In this document: positions 24,312-35,765 of the stretch, piece after piece | Position numbering within the stretch: position 1 is the stretch's first letter | Layout: each line of letters starts with the position of its first letter | Origin: Talinum fruticosum | Lineage: Eukaryota > Streptophyta > Magnoliopsida > Caryophyllales > Talinaceae | Reading direction: 5' to 3' | NCBI GenBank assembly: GCA_021018815.1 | Contig: JAITYX010000118.1 | Coordinates: 1,138,827 to 1,202,826 of the forward strand | Length of the DNA: 64,000 bases | The notes under the pieces: model-generated | What the model was told of the DNA's origin: nothing | What the model saw: the letters and a program-made list of their open reading frames with translations, nothing else | Database searches by the model: none | Made by a program: the position numbers and the translations under genes

Positions 24312-24324
24312 AAAAAGGGGAGAT
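24312..24324 (+). promoter_or_regulatory. Polypurine tract, Copia D
   Basis: AAAAAGGGGAGAT lies immediately before the LTR start TGAAGA. This is where plus-strand cDNA synthesis would be primed. The same tract is present on the minus strand at 28267-28278 in element F. Confidence 0.85.
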
Positions 24325-25737
24325 TGAAGAACTCAAGTATAAATCTTATCTCTCTCAAGTTTTGATTTCAAGTCATTCTAAGTACTATATAAACTCATGT
24401 GTAAGTTTTCATTTTGTTCCGATCGACTCGGAAAGAACCTTATTGCATATCTCCTACACCGATGTTTCGACTCACTCACACATCACTCGGAACTATCGCA
24501 TGCTCAAATAATTTCTCTAACACTTTTATTCCGAGCACCGACAAAGAGAATTACGACGTTAATTCATTATTCTAAGTTAGCTTATTTCTTTGAAAATAAT
24601 TTGACCAAATCAAGTTGTTATACTCGATATTTATTCTTTCTACTTGATCATCCTTAGGATTGACTCATATGAAATTTGAGTATATTGATTATTAGACTTA
24701 GAAAATTCCATTCTTCTAGGCTAAAGATAATTAAGCTTTTAATTATGCTAATTTAATTATTATCTATACCTAATCTTGGATCAAAGTATTTTATACTTTG
24801 AGAACCAATATGGTTTGCTTTTGTAGGTTATTCAAACGAGGCTAACTCATTTTTGAAATACAAAAGCAATCGGCGTCTAGCCGTCAAACACCAGCAGACA
24901 AGTTTTACCTACTTCGGACATGGCTCAAACACTCTGTCAAGGTTGTCCGTTTCCAAAATTGGAAAACTCCAACTCTAAGCTTAACGGTTGTTTCCACCAG
25001 AACTTTCAGTCACCACCATGTGATTGGGCCACCTTTTGGAGCCAAGAGCCATTGCACAACGTTCACATCCCAACAGATCTTTTCCGAGTGACTTAGAAGA
25101 GCCGTTATAACGGCTAGTGAAGGCTTCTGTCCGGAACCAAGACTCAACGGTCACTCTGCTTGGTTGGATATAAATAGAAGCCACCTCACAAGGCTAGAAG
25201 ATTGCTGAACATATTACTTGAGCTGAAATTATTGTTCTCACTCTTATTCAATCTTTTATTTACAACTCCAAGTCTCGTATTTAATAACTTTTGAGTTGTA
25301 AAGGAAGTCTTATAATCAATCACATTCTTTTCTTACTTTTTGAATAAGGTCCCTTGACCGAGCTGTAAGGGTTAACTCAGCTCAATTGTCCCCGATTGTA
25401 AAGGTTACCTCAGTAGGGATGTACTAGATCACATAAGGGAACTTCGAGTCTAGGAAAACACTGTAAGGAATTGTTTAAGGGAGCAATTCTGGTAGTATCG
25501 ATCCTTGTATTTTGTGAATTCAAAATAGTGGATTTGAATTGGTGCTTGAATTAGCATTGTCCGTGGTTTTCTACCCCAAGATGATTTCCACGTAAATTTG
25601 TGTTATCAATTTTCAGAATCAAATCTAAACTCGGAATCTGCTGTTTAGCCGATTTGTTGCAAAAATCATTTAATTTTCTCCATCACCCTATTCACGCCCC
25701 TCTAGGTTGACTTAAACTCTCCACGAGCAAACCTTCA
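24325..25737 (+). mobile_element. Copia element D, 3' LTR (complete)
   Basis: The LTR runs from TGAAGAACTC to CAAACCTTCA, about 1.41 kb, and is the best plus-strand reference for this Copia family. A TATA box, TATAAATAG, sits at 25168-25176. It includes a copy of the CCATCACCCTATTCAC block near the 3' end that also marks LTRs A, C and F. The 5' LTR (8079-9280) aligns to its last 1.2 kb. Confidence 0.88.
25168..25176 (+). promoter_or_regulatory. TATA box in Copia D LTR
   Basis: TATAAATAG is followed at 25178 by GCCACCTCACAAG, which is conserved at the same distance in the 5' LTR and in the element F LTRs (minus strand). Transcription probably starts some 30 bases downstream. Confidence 0.6.
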
Positions 25738-26680
25738 AATCTTTTTATTCCGAGCCTCAATTATGGCTTTCATCCTTTTAGTAGACTTATTAATCAAGGA
25801 CACAACAAGAGATAGTTATGGTTCGTTGACCATTATTAGAGGAGGGTTGCGTTTCGGTATCGTCCATGGGTGACGTATCGTTGTCGATCATATCGGTTGG
25901 ATCGTACTAGTGTTGAGTGCACCGGCATTGGACGCTTTGGGGTTGAATGTAGTGGAGTTGAGTTCTTTACCCAAGCGTTTTAACCACTTGGTACTCGAAT
26001 TCGACGATACCCAATTTCAAAAGCCTCCCTATGATGTGGCCCACAAGAATAGGTGCTTAAGATGGCTCAAGGAAATAATTTTGGGGAAAAGTTCTAGACC
26101 GAGAGGATGTAGTTGATCCTATGAAAAAAATGACATGCTATCTCTCTCTCTTTTTTTTTCCTTAGATGCACATAAAAGTTTAGACCAAAAAATGCAAACG
26201 GAATAAAAATGATCCTTAAAAGGAAAATGAGTGCATTTCTATAGCTAAATATACAAAAATTGGCCAACTCAAAATGAAAATTAATACTTTCTTTTTTAAG
26301 CAAATCGAGTCACCCAAAAGGGAATATGATGATTTTTTTTTTTTTGCTAATGCCTAATGGACTTATTTAATATGAGATGACTTATTTTTTGATTAACGCA
26401 AAACAAATTGACAGCTAATGTAAAACGAATTGATTCACCTAGAATGAAATTTTTTTAGTATATCCAAAATAAATAGACTCTCCTAAAATAAGATAATTTA
26501 TTTTTTTCTAACGAAAAACAAAATGTAGAAAAGCAAAAATGGACCAAAACAAATAGAAACAGAAACGGGTCTAAGTTGCAAGACCCGACTCGAGGAGGAA
26601 ACTGGGTGAGTCGGTGCCGATCTAAGGCTCGCTTAGATTTTTCCCGCTTTTTTCATTGATAAGAGGGAGGAAGGAATGGA
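25738..26680 (-). other. Tat/Ogre-like element remnant, 5' part
   Basis: This DNA lies between Copia D and element F. The minus strand from about 25895 to 25790 has a short open stretch containing DNDTSPMDDTETQPSS that could be the N-terminal region of the Tat-like gag. From 26117 rightward the DNA is AT-rich and noncoding. A 68-codon open frame on the plus strand (25910-26116) shows no recognisable domain and is probably chance. The placement follows from position and strand relative to 6678-8078 and 31429-32752. Confidence 0.4.
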
Positions 26681-26685
26681 CCTAC

Positions 26686-28266
26686 CGAAGGTTTGTTCGG
26701 GGAGAGTCCGAGTCACCCTAGAGGAGGGGGTGAATAGGGTGATAGGAAATTCTCTCATGGAATCACATTCTTTTGCGCGTAAGTAGAAAGGAAGATAGAT
26801 TCCGAGTCTATTAACTCGGGTCGAAAAGATTGGACTCGTAAAGCAATCAATCGGAAAGAACAAGAGCAAGTAAGGCTATCTCGAGTCTAGAATGAACTCG
26901 GAAAGATAACACTTAGATTTTACGTGGAAACCCTCCCGGGGCAGAAAACCACGGACCGTGTCAATCCGGACACGAAGTCAAATCCACTATTTTGAGTCCA
27001 CAAAATACCGTGAACCGATCGAACCCGAGTTGCTCCCTTAGACAACTCTATACAAGTTTTCCTAGACTCGAAATTCCCTTATCCGATCTAGTACTTCCTA
27101 GCTGAGATAACCCTTACAGCTTAGGGACAACTAAGCTGAGTTAACCCTTACAGCTTAGTCAAGGGACCTTACAAAGAATGTAAGAAAGAGTTTGTAATCG
27201 AGTACAAGACCTTACAACTCATAAAGTAATGAATTACAGAGTGGGAGTTCTAAGTAGAAGATTGAAAGTAAATACAATGACTTTTCTCAAGTATGTGTAT
27301 TAACAATAGATTCGGCAAATCTTCGGGTCTTGTGAGGTGGCTTCAATTTATAGGTAACCAGGCAGAGTAGCCGTTATCTTCATTTGCTGACCGAGAGTCT
27401 TTTGTGACCGTTGTTAAAAGCTTTCGAGTCACTCGGAAAGTATCCGTTACAATGTGAACGTTGGACAACGGTTTATCTCTCTTGGAAGTCCCAAAACCAT
27501 TGGTAGTGTCTTGAAAGATAAGGTGGAAACCACCGTTAAGCTTGGCATTTCAGTTTTCCAGATTTGGAAACAGACAACTTCGACACAATCTTCCGGGACT
27601 CGAAGCGAGGAAGGTGAAAAGCCATGTCTGCTGGTGATTTGACGTTCGAAGCCGGCTACTTTTGTGGTTTGAAAAAGGTGTAACCTCGAATGAATAACCT
27701 ACAAAAGTAAATCAATTCCGGTTCTCAAAGTATAAAATACTTTGGTCCAAAGTTAGACACGAGATAATAAAATAATTATGATAATTAAGCAACCGATTAT
27801 CCGAGTCGAAATGAAATGGAATTTTCCGAGTCCAATATCCATGATACTCGAGAATTCCATCCGACTTAGTCTAAGCGATAGAACAAGTTCCATAAAGAAT
27901 ATCGAGTGAGATAACTTGATATAGACTAAGTGTGAAACAGACTAAAGATATTGACTCTAACGAAAATAGAGCTTGTGATCGGAAGTAAGATTCTGAGTGA
28001 GAGAAAGACGAAACACTAGTCTATTTAAACTGCGATAAATCTGAGTGAAGATGGACTCGGAACAAAGAACCACTTTTCCGAGTCTCAAACAGATAAGCAA
28101 TAAATGTAATAAGTGAAAGCCGTATCACTCGAAAAGATACTATTTTACTAAGGGAGGTTTTTGCGAAACCGAGAATGCCTTGGAATCAAAACTCTAAAAG
28201 CATGAGATTGTTATACCGACTCGTTTAGTGCAACTCGAAGTGCGTTGAGAAATGTCCGAGTCTTCA
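26686..28266 (-). repeat. Element F, 3' LTR
   Basis: About 1.58 kb. The outer edge reads CGAAGG where TGAAGG is expected, a C for T change at the very end of the element. The inner edge GAGTCTTCA meets the polypurine tract. Confidence 0.88.
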
Positions 28267-28278
28267 ATCTCCCCTTTT
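28267..28278 (-). promoter_or_regulatory. Polypurine tract, element F
   Basis: On the minus strand AAAAGGGGAGAT lies directly before the LTR start TGAAGA. It is identical to the tract of element D apart from the length of the A run. Confidence 0.8.
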
Positions 28279-28555
28279 GATGAAAGGCACTCCATACTTA
28301 AACAGAAATTTTGTTAGAGAAAAGCTGATTCTAAGTGGTTTGCGCATGAGTAAGATATACTCAATAGTTCGAGCAAGAAGCATATAGTCGAGCATAAGGT
28401 AAAGATACTTAGCAATGAAATAATGTAAGCTCGAAACATTTTAAAGATAGAAATTATAATGTAAGAGGAAGCATTACTTCATTGATCTTAATAGAAATTA
28501 CAAGAGTTAAAAAGAAATGAAAACTCCCCTAAACAAGACAACAATTTTTCCGACT

Positions 28556-29240
28556 CTATTTCTCCCCCTTGCCTTTCACCAAAAAAAAAATTAACAAAAA
28601 GAAGGGAGAAAAGAACAAGTAATACAAATTAGTTGTCCGGACAACAAAAAAAATGAGAAAGAGGAAAATTAGGGGACACCGAGGGAATGTGACTCGGTGC
28701 ATGGCTCCTACGAGGGAAGGGGGATTTCGAGTGGAGGCCGAGGTTCGCCGGCGCCGATATGATCTTGACGATGTGCTTGAGCGCGGCGAAGGGAGAACCG
28801 GGATAATCGTCGTGGGCTCGGCTCCGAGTGGCCGACCCGGAGAAAGTGGATCGAGGGGTTCTTCCCTTGGGACCTCGGTGGCTGGAGGGGCTGCTCTGCT
28901 CGACCCGCTGGAAAGGCTAGGTCGTCGACCCACCCGGCATCGCTGTCCGAGCCGAGTACAGACTATTTGAGCTTGGGGAGCGATCGACCCTCGGCGGTTG
29001 CCACGACCTCTTCTTCCCTTTGCTCGGAAGGGCTCGCCTCGCCCGCAGGTTCCTCAAGCATCTTCTGCTGCATCTCGTAGCTTCTTCCTCTTCTTCCTCA
29101 TCCCCGCTGTCCGAGGATGTCGGACCTGGGCTCGAAGACGCTTCGGACGCGTCCGAGTCATCCCGGTCCTGAGCCGCCTTGGACCGTCTCTCTCTCGAGG
29201 AGCTCGACCAGCTCCTTCGCTCCTTGACCAGCTCCCTCAT
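28556..29240 (-). pseudogene. Only ORF of element F: C-terminal part of the post-pol ORF
   Basis: The ORF starts at a Met at 29240, about 16 bases downstream of the primer site, with MRELVKERRSWSS then SRERRSKAAQD. The same RRSKAAQD segment occurs near the middle of the element D post-pol ORF (about 23370). A Ser/Asp/Glu-rich stretch (SSDSGDEEEEEE) follows. After a frame change near 28925 come a Pro/Arg-rich stretch (SRSYRRRRTSAS, compare QAYRRRCTA in D) and a strongly hydrophobic tail that could span a membrane. No catalytic domain is present. Whether it makes protein is unknown. Confidence 0.55.
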
Positions 29241-29256
29241 CTCAAGAACTAGAGAC

Positions 29257-29274
29257 TCGCTGCTCTAATACCAA
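29257..29274 (-). promoter_or_regulatory. Primer-binding site, element F
   Basis: The minus strand reads TTGGTATTAGAGCAGCGA after the LTR end. It matches the initiator-Met site TGGTATCAGAGC with one C-to-T change and keeps the full length, unlike the sites of elements A and D. Confidence 0.75.
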
Positions 29275-29275
29275 T

Positions 29276-30845
29276 TGAAGGTTTGCTCGGGGAGAGTCTA
29301 AGTCACCCTAGAGGGGGTGAATAGGGTGATAGGAAATTCTCTGCGGAATCACACTCTTTTGCGCGAAGTAGAAAGGAAGATAGATTCCGAGTCTATTAAC
29401 CGGGTCGAAAAGATTAGACTCGAAAGCAATCAATCGGAAAGAACAAGAGCGAGAAGGTTGTCCGAGTCTAGAATGAACTCGGAAAGATAACACTTAGATT
29501 TTACGTGGAAACCCTCCCGGGGCAGAAAACCACGGACCGTGTCAATCCGGACACGAAGTCAAATCCACTATTTTGAGTCCACAAAATACCGTGAACTGAT
29601 CGAACCCGAGTTGCTCCCTTAGACAACTCTATACAAGTTTTCCTAGACTCGAAATTCCCTTATCTCGATCTAGTACTTCCTAGCTGAGATAACCCTTACA
29701 GCTAGGGACAACTAAGCTGAGTTAACCCTTACAGCTTAGTCAAGGGACCTTACAAAGAATGTAAGAAAGAGTTTGTAATCGAGTACAAGACCTTACAACT
29801 CATAAAGTAATGAATTACGAGTGGGAGTTGTAAGTAGAAGATTGAAAGTAAATACAATGACTTTTCTCAAGTATGTGTATTAACAATAGATTCGAGCGGA
29901 TCTTCAGGTCTTGTGAGGTGGCTTCAATTTATAGGTAACCGGGCGAGTAGCCGTTATCTTCATCTCGCTGACCAAGAGTCTTCCGTGACCGTTGTTAAAA
30001 GCTTTACGAGTCACTCGGAAAGTATCCGTTACAATGTAAACGTTGGACAACGGTTTATCTCTCTTGGAAGTCCCAAAACCATTGGTAGTGTCTTGAAAGA
30101 TAAGGTGGAAACCACCGTTAAGCTTAGCGTTTCGGTTTTCCAGATTTGGAAACGGACAACGTCCGACACAATCTTCCGGGACTGAAGCGAGGAAGGTGAA
30201 AAGCCATGTCTGCTGGTGATTTGACGTTCAAGCCGGCTACTTTTGTGGTTTGAAAAAGGTGTAACCTCGAATGAATAACCTACAAAAGTAAATCAATTCT
30301 GGTTCTCAAAGTATAAAATACTTTGGTCTAAAGTTAGACACGAGATAATAAAATAATTATGATAATTAAGCAACCGATTATCCGAGTCGGAAATGAAATG
30401 GAATTTTACGAGTCCAATATCCATGATAGTTAGAATTCCATCCGACTTAGTCTAAGCGATATAACAAGTTCCATAAAGAATATCGAGTGAAATCACTTGA
30501 TATAGACTAAGTGTGAAACAGACTAAAGATATTGACTCTAAAGAAAATAGAGCTTGTGATCGGAAGTAAGATTCGAGTGAGAGAAAGACGAAACACTAGT
30601 TTATTTAAACTGCGATAAATCGAGTGAAGATGGACTCGGAACAAAGAACCACTTTTCGAGTCTCAAACGGATAAGCAATAAATGTAATAAGTGAAAGCCG
30701 TATCACTCGGAAAAGATACTATTTTACTAAGGAAGGTTTCACGAAACCGAGAATGCCTTGGAATCAAAACTCTAAAAGCATGGGATTGTTATACCGACTC
30801 GTTTAGTGCAACTCGGAAGTGCGTTGAGAAATGTCCGAGTCTTCA
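29276..30845 (-). repeat. Element F, 5' LTR
   Basis: About 1.57 kb, with an intact TGAAGG edge. A TATA-like CTATAAATTG lies on the minus strand at about 29925-29934, followed by the conserved GAAGCCACCTCACAAG. Confidence 0.88.
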
Positions 30846-30850
30846 CCTAC

Positions 30851-31428
30851 CTCTAAAAGAAAATATGGACCAATCTAAAGGGGAAGGAAATAAAGTTAAA
30901 ATTGGCTAAAATGTACAAAAGGACCGATTTAAAGTTTTATTATTTTTTTATTTTGCACCAATGCAATAATTATTAGGTGAATGAACCAAGCTAAAGTGCT
31001 AAAAGCTCAAGGAAAAGGATTAAATGAAAAAAATCAACCACACTCATTTAATCATGTAAATGAAGTTCCAACCTAAACCACAAAGGTTTTATATTCACAA
31101 AGAATTGCTAGGTCAAATAAACATAATGGCTCATGGTTTGAAAATTTAATCTCATATGGGATGGATAGCGAGTCTTGAATAATTAGTGCTTCTCAATCAG
31201 GAATCATGAGAGCTTGCTATGAGTGGGAAAGTAATTACACCACAGTATTAAGTCGATTGGACCCATCGAGATAATGCTTTGACTTTTACGAAAAAGATAC
31301 TTAAGGGTGAAATCCTATAAGGTGAAAAAATCTATGTTTAAAGTTGCCTAAATAAAGATGTAAAGATGTCTAATACAAATGAGATAAAAATTCACAAATT
31401 AAACTTTCGAATCTTACCCTCTCAATAA
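30851..31428 (-). other. Tat/Ogre-like element, leader after the primer site
   Basis: This is AT-rich, noncoding sequence, read leftward from the primer site of the Tat-like element. Joining it across element F to 26680 restores one continuous sequence with a single CCTAC. No gene is seen. Confidence 0.45.
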
Positions 31429-31449
31429 GGATCCACAGTGTAGTCGCCA
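31429..31449 (-). promoter_or_regulatory. Primer-binding site of the Tat/Ogre-like element
   Basis: The minus strand reads TGGCGACTACACTGTGGATC. It resembles the TGGCGACTCCACTGGGGA site seen in Tat-type Ty3 elements. The identification is by memory of the family and is moderately sure. Confidence 0.55.
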
Positions 31450-32752
31450 CTCTGTAGAACCCCGGTGCACGCCATATTTCTCCACGAATGTCGGCTTCAT
31501 GTAAGGCGTGCTTATAAAGAGATAATAAGACTTTAGCTTTTTGAAAGGGTTGATTGGCGATTTGGAAATCCATTTATTTTCAAAAATAATTTTAGAAGTT
31601 TCGAGATGCATTTTAAATAAAAAGATTCAAATTTTGAAAGTCACTTGGTCATATGGCGTAGATTGTCGGTGAAATTTCCAAATTTTTTAATTTCGGTAAA
31701 AAGAATCGAGATGCGGATTCAACAAGTAAAATAGAAAAAGGAGTCATGAGTCGGTTTTGAAAGAAAAACTAACAAAAAGTGAAAGATTACTTTACTAATT
31801 TTTAGACGACCTCTACTAATTAAATAGGGGAATAAAAGGGTGAAACTAAAGGCGGTTAAAATATGATGTAAAGTTGTAAATAAAACAATAAAGAAAGAAA
31901 ATAAACAAAAATGATAAAGGAATGCGAAAAATAAAATTGCATCAAGCATGGTGGAAGCTAAATGGAACTACATCTTCAAACCACAATACAAAAATTAAAA
32001 GATTGAAATTAAAATAAAGAAAATGAAATTAAAACTTGGAGGATTTGTTTTTACCCTCAAGTAAATCCATCTTTTAGGCTCAAATCTTGACCGTATTTCA
32101 GCAAAGTAACTATGTATGGGAGGTTTTAAGTGTTAGTGAGAAAGAAAGCGAGAGAGAAAAGTGAGGGAAAGAATTTAGCGACCTAGGAGCGAGAAAATGC
32201 GAGTTGAATTGGTGTGCCAAATGAGGGGGACTCTCTATTTATAGAAAAAATTTTCGGTTTAGGAAACCCTAAATTCAGCCCCTAGCTGTTGGTTAAAGGA
32301 TAAACTAGGCTCGAGATTTTCCAAAATGGATAAAAAAATTCAGAAAATAGAACTAGTCAAAAACGAAGTTGTTCGAGAGAGTCTCATGGGTCGGGCGCCC
32401 GACGAAAGGACTAGCTTTGTGGTCTAGATAATCGTGTTAGGCTTGGACGCTGAAAAGAGGTCAAAACACTGCGTCTTTGCATGTTAAGAGGCCACCACCG
32501 GTTCCGAGCTAGGCTTGAGAGCCCGAACCTAGTTGGACCGACCAAGAAAATGATTGCGAGCTAGTTTAGCTCAAGGAAATGCACTTTGGGCTATTTTTAA
32601 CTATGGTTAACTTTTTATGGGATAAATTGGGCATTGCCACTCTACTTTAATCTGATTTCGACTCGACATACAAATAAGCTACGTTTTCATTACCGGACTA
32701 ACAAAAATAAATAAAATAAATAACAAGGATGACAATTTTTTAGGTGTTTACA
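31450..32752 (-). mobile_element. Tat/Ogre-like element, 5' LTR
   Basis: On the minus strand the LTR begins TGTAAACACCTAAAAAATTG at 32752 and runs about 1.3 kb to the primer site. A TATA-like CTATAAATAG lies on the minus strand at about 32234-32243. No second LTR of this type is seen in the window. The element's other end must lie left of base 1 or has been lost. Confidence 0.6.
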
Positions 32753-32982
32753 AAATCGTGAACTATTTTTCCTTATAAATAAATACTCATAAGTAATCGC
32801 ATGAGTCATAACTGAATTAAAGCCCAAATTCCTGTATTCTTGTTATTTCAAAATTTGTGTGGCTAGCGATTTTTTTAGTGGGAAGATCTAGTACATTATT
32901 CTTATCATTTTGGCTTACTTTTAAGCTTTGCCATTATATTGGACTCATTAAAACAAAGGAGAAGATGGGAGTAGGAGGTGGT

Positions 32983-32985
32983 AAT

Positions 32986-33041
<56 letters not shown>
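32983..33041. repeat. (AAT)n microsatellite 1
   Basis: About 19 units of AAT, nearly perfect. Confidence 0.95.
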
Positions 33042-33043
<2 letters not shown>

Positions 33044-33172
33044 TAATCTTTTAAAAATTATCAAATGATGGCATCAAAGTGAATTAATGAGCTTTATCGA
33101 ATGTAAAAACAATAATTTTATCCTTAAAAAAAGGTTTCCACTCATTTATGGACTCTCCAAGTCTCATTTGCC

Positions 33173-33174
33173 AC

Positions 33175-33234
<60 letters not shown>
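33173..33234. repeat. (AAT)n microsatellite 2
   Basis: About 20 perfect units of AAT in the same orientation as microsatellite 1, 130 bases away. The DNA between the two is not itself repetitive. Confidence 0.95.
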
Positions 33235-33235
<1 letters not shown>

Positions 33236-35362
33236 GAAAAACTCAAAAAATAAACTCTATCGACCCACATCTTTCTACCAAATTTTAGTCCTTCAACAAA
33301 AGATCAAATACTAAAGACAATTCCAACAATTATGACTTTCTACCAAATTTTAGTTGAATATTATGATTTTTTTCAAAAAAAGAAATTAAAGTGCAAAATT
33401 TTCTTATTGGATATTTGGAAACTTATATTTGCATCCAAAAAAGTAAATCAAAAGCACATTGACTGGTTTATAATTTTTATATTGGGTATTTTTTTCAAGG
33501 ATAAATTATTATTTTTATATTGGACACAAAGTGAATTGGATATTTCCAGTAAAATTCATCCTTTTTAATAAGCGTTGTAATTTTCGGGTTATTGTAGTTT
33601 TGCAAGCTACTTTTGTTTATATGTACTCAAGTATGGATAGATTCAGAAGGTAATTGACAATTTAAATTATTATGTATCGTCGATTCGTTTGTTGTGGGTT
33701 TAGGTTTTATCTAAGTTATCATTTTGTATGAGTGTGAAATATATTAAGATCATTAACATTATTCATTCAACATTTTGTTGTGACATAAAGTGATGACATA
33801 AAATTGTATTATTTGAACATATAATTGTTCAAGTACTTATAAAATTATGATTGACTGAATTATGTTGGCAATAATATAAAACTATATTATTTAAAAATTG
33901 TCACATATAATTTTAAAATTAAACTTAGTATAAACATGCTATTAAGTTAATTCTTAATACTTTGACTATATGTTAAAAATAAAATTAAAAACTTTAACTA
34001 TATGTTAAAAATATAATTTTGGTCATTATTAATTGATCAGGACCTCTTTTATAATAACTTTTGTACAATTATGCAGATCTATATACTGCTAACCTTACAA
34101 ATAATGTAAAGTCAACATATGTAGCAAAGGCAACCGAAGATGGTTAGGTTAATTAGAAGATGTCTGCTATGACTAAGGTATGAATTTAACGACTTATTTT
34201 CTGTTTTTTAATATGTAAATTTTTTGTCTAATTCACTGTATTGGATCATGATTTTCTCTATTTCTCCACTTATTTTCTAATTTAGTATATGCTCTGTCTA
34301 TTATCGTTTGCATTAGTTTTAAAAAATCTTAACATATATACTAGATCAAACGCAAGTTTAAACTCAATAATTACCCAAGATTGATCCAATTGATATCTCT
34401 CAGTTGTAAAAAAAAAAAAAAAATATGTACATACAATTGTATATTTGACTTATCATTTAGATAGAGTTTCTGTACATGCATAATGACATCCATCTTTTTT
34501 TCTTTTTCATTTTGTCGATCCCTTTTTGTTCTTAATTTTTGAGTTAATTCTTCTTTCAAAATAAGTTGCGATTAAATACTAGACATTAATAATTAAAAAT
34601 ATCTACAATGGTAGAAAAATATGGTTCAAATATGTTGTCGAATAAGGTGTAATGAATAAAAAGTTGATAATTGTACTACTTCAATTTCAGTAATTTATGG
34701 ATTTCAAGTTTGTAATTTGTAATATGTTTAAAGGGACGAAAAGTCATTATTCTAATTTATGTTAAACTTTTAAAACTTTGAATAATTTCATCTAACTCAA
34801 AATGTTTGTACAACGTACATACCATCTTTTTGATCTCTTCCTAATATTCATATTCATAATTTATTGTCGACAAACCTATTTAAATCATACCTTTTATTAT
34901 TGTAACTTTTCTAAATATTTTTAAAATAGGTGTTTTCCATCGAGGCTGCATACCGTCTTGAAATAGAAGTTCATATTATTCTTATTATGTTATTTAAACA
35001 GGAGGAAAATTGTTGTGTCTTGGGGAAGCAATTGGTTCTTAATCAAGTAGAACATGTATTTATAAAATCTCAATTGTACTAATATTTTTGCGCCATCGAC
35101 TCACAACTAAAATCTCGATCAATCTTCAATACAAGTATAAAAGACAGATAATTTCATTCCCAGCGTCACGAATTGACCTATCATGTCCTTTAGCATGATA
35201 CAACTTTTACCTTTTTTCTTACTACATGTTGAATTCAAATATATTTGAATACTATTATCATTGTAATATTTTTGATAATTAATCTCAATATAAGTAGTTG
35301 TTATACATTTAATTTCTTAAAAATTATTACACTACTCCGTGCATAGCATAGATCCAAACTAG

Positions 35363-35765
35363 ACCGACAATCGGGTCATTCGGTTCGAGTTCGGTTCGGG
35401 TTAGTTCGGTTCGGGTTAACTTCGGGTCGATTTTATTCGGGTTCGGTCCAATTTCGGGTTCGGGTCAACTTCGGTTTGGGTCAACTTCGGGTCAATCTCA
35501 TTCGGGTTTATTCGGTTTCGGTTCGGGTTATCTTCGATTCGGTTCAATTTCGGAACAATTTTGTTCGGGTTCATTCGGTTTCGGTTCGAGTTCGGGTTCG
35601 GTTTGGGTTAATTTCGGATCGGGTCAACTTTGGGTCGGTTTCGGTTCGGGTTGGGTCAATGTCAATTTGGGTGAGTTTCGAGTATAATTTCGGGTTAACT
35701 TTAGATCGGGTTAAAATTAAGTCGGATCACTTTTGGGTCGGGTTGATATTCGATCGTGTCGTGTC
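35363..35765 (+). repeat. GGTTCGG-type degenerate array 1
   Basis: About 400 bases of imperfect, overlapping units built from TTCGGGT and TTCGGTT, without a fixed period. It is preceded by CCGTGCATAGCATAGATCC and CAAACTAG, which resembles a decayed Helitron 3' end. The long plus-strand translation (Arg/Val/Ser/Phe-rich) is a by-product of the repeat and not a protein gene. Confidence 0.85.

Larger units (their letters stand above)
26686..30845 (-). mobile_element. Small non-autonomous Copia element F, complete
   Basis: This is a 4.16 kb element with a perfect 5-base duplication CCTAC at 26681-26685 and 30846-30850. LTRs lie at 26686-28266 and 29276-30845. The interior is only about 1 kb. On the minus strand it holds a primer site, one ORF that matches the C-terminal part of the post-pol ORF of element D, and a polypurine tract. 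No gag or pol remains. The two LTRs are nearly identical by eye, so it is among the youngest insertions here. It must have been mobilised by proteins from a relative such as D. Confidence 0.9.
32753..35330. other. AT-rich intergenic DNA with two microsatellites
   Basis: No credible gene is present. It holds the two AAT arrays annotated separately. The longest open frame (33332-33568) is AT-driven, rich in Phe/Lys/Ile, and has no domain. A poly-A run lies at about 34409-34423. I found nothing else of note. Confidence 0.5.

Noticed and set aside
25910..26116. 68-codon plus-strand frame that looked gene-like
   Set aside because: Normal composition but no recognisable motif. It lies antisense to the inferred Tat-like gag start, so I list the region as a remnant only.
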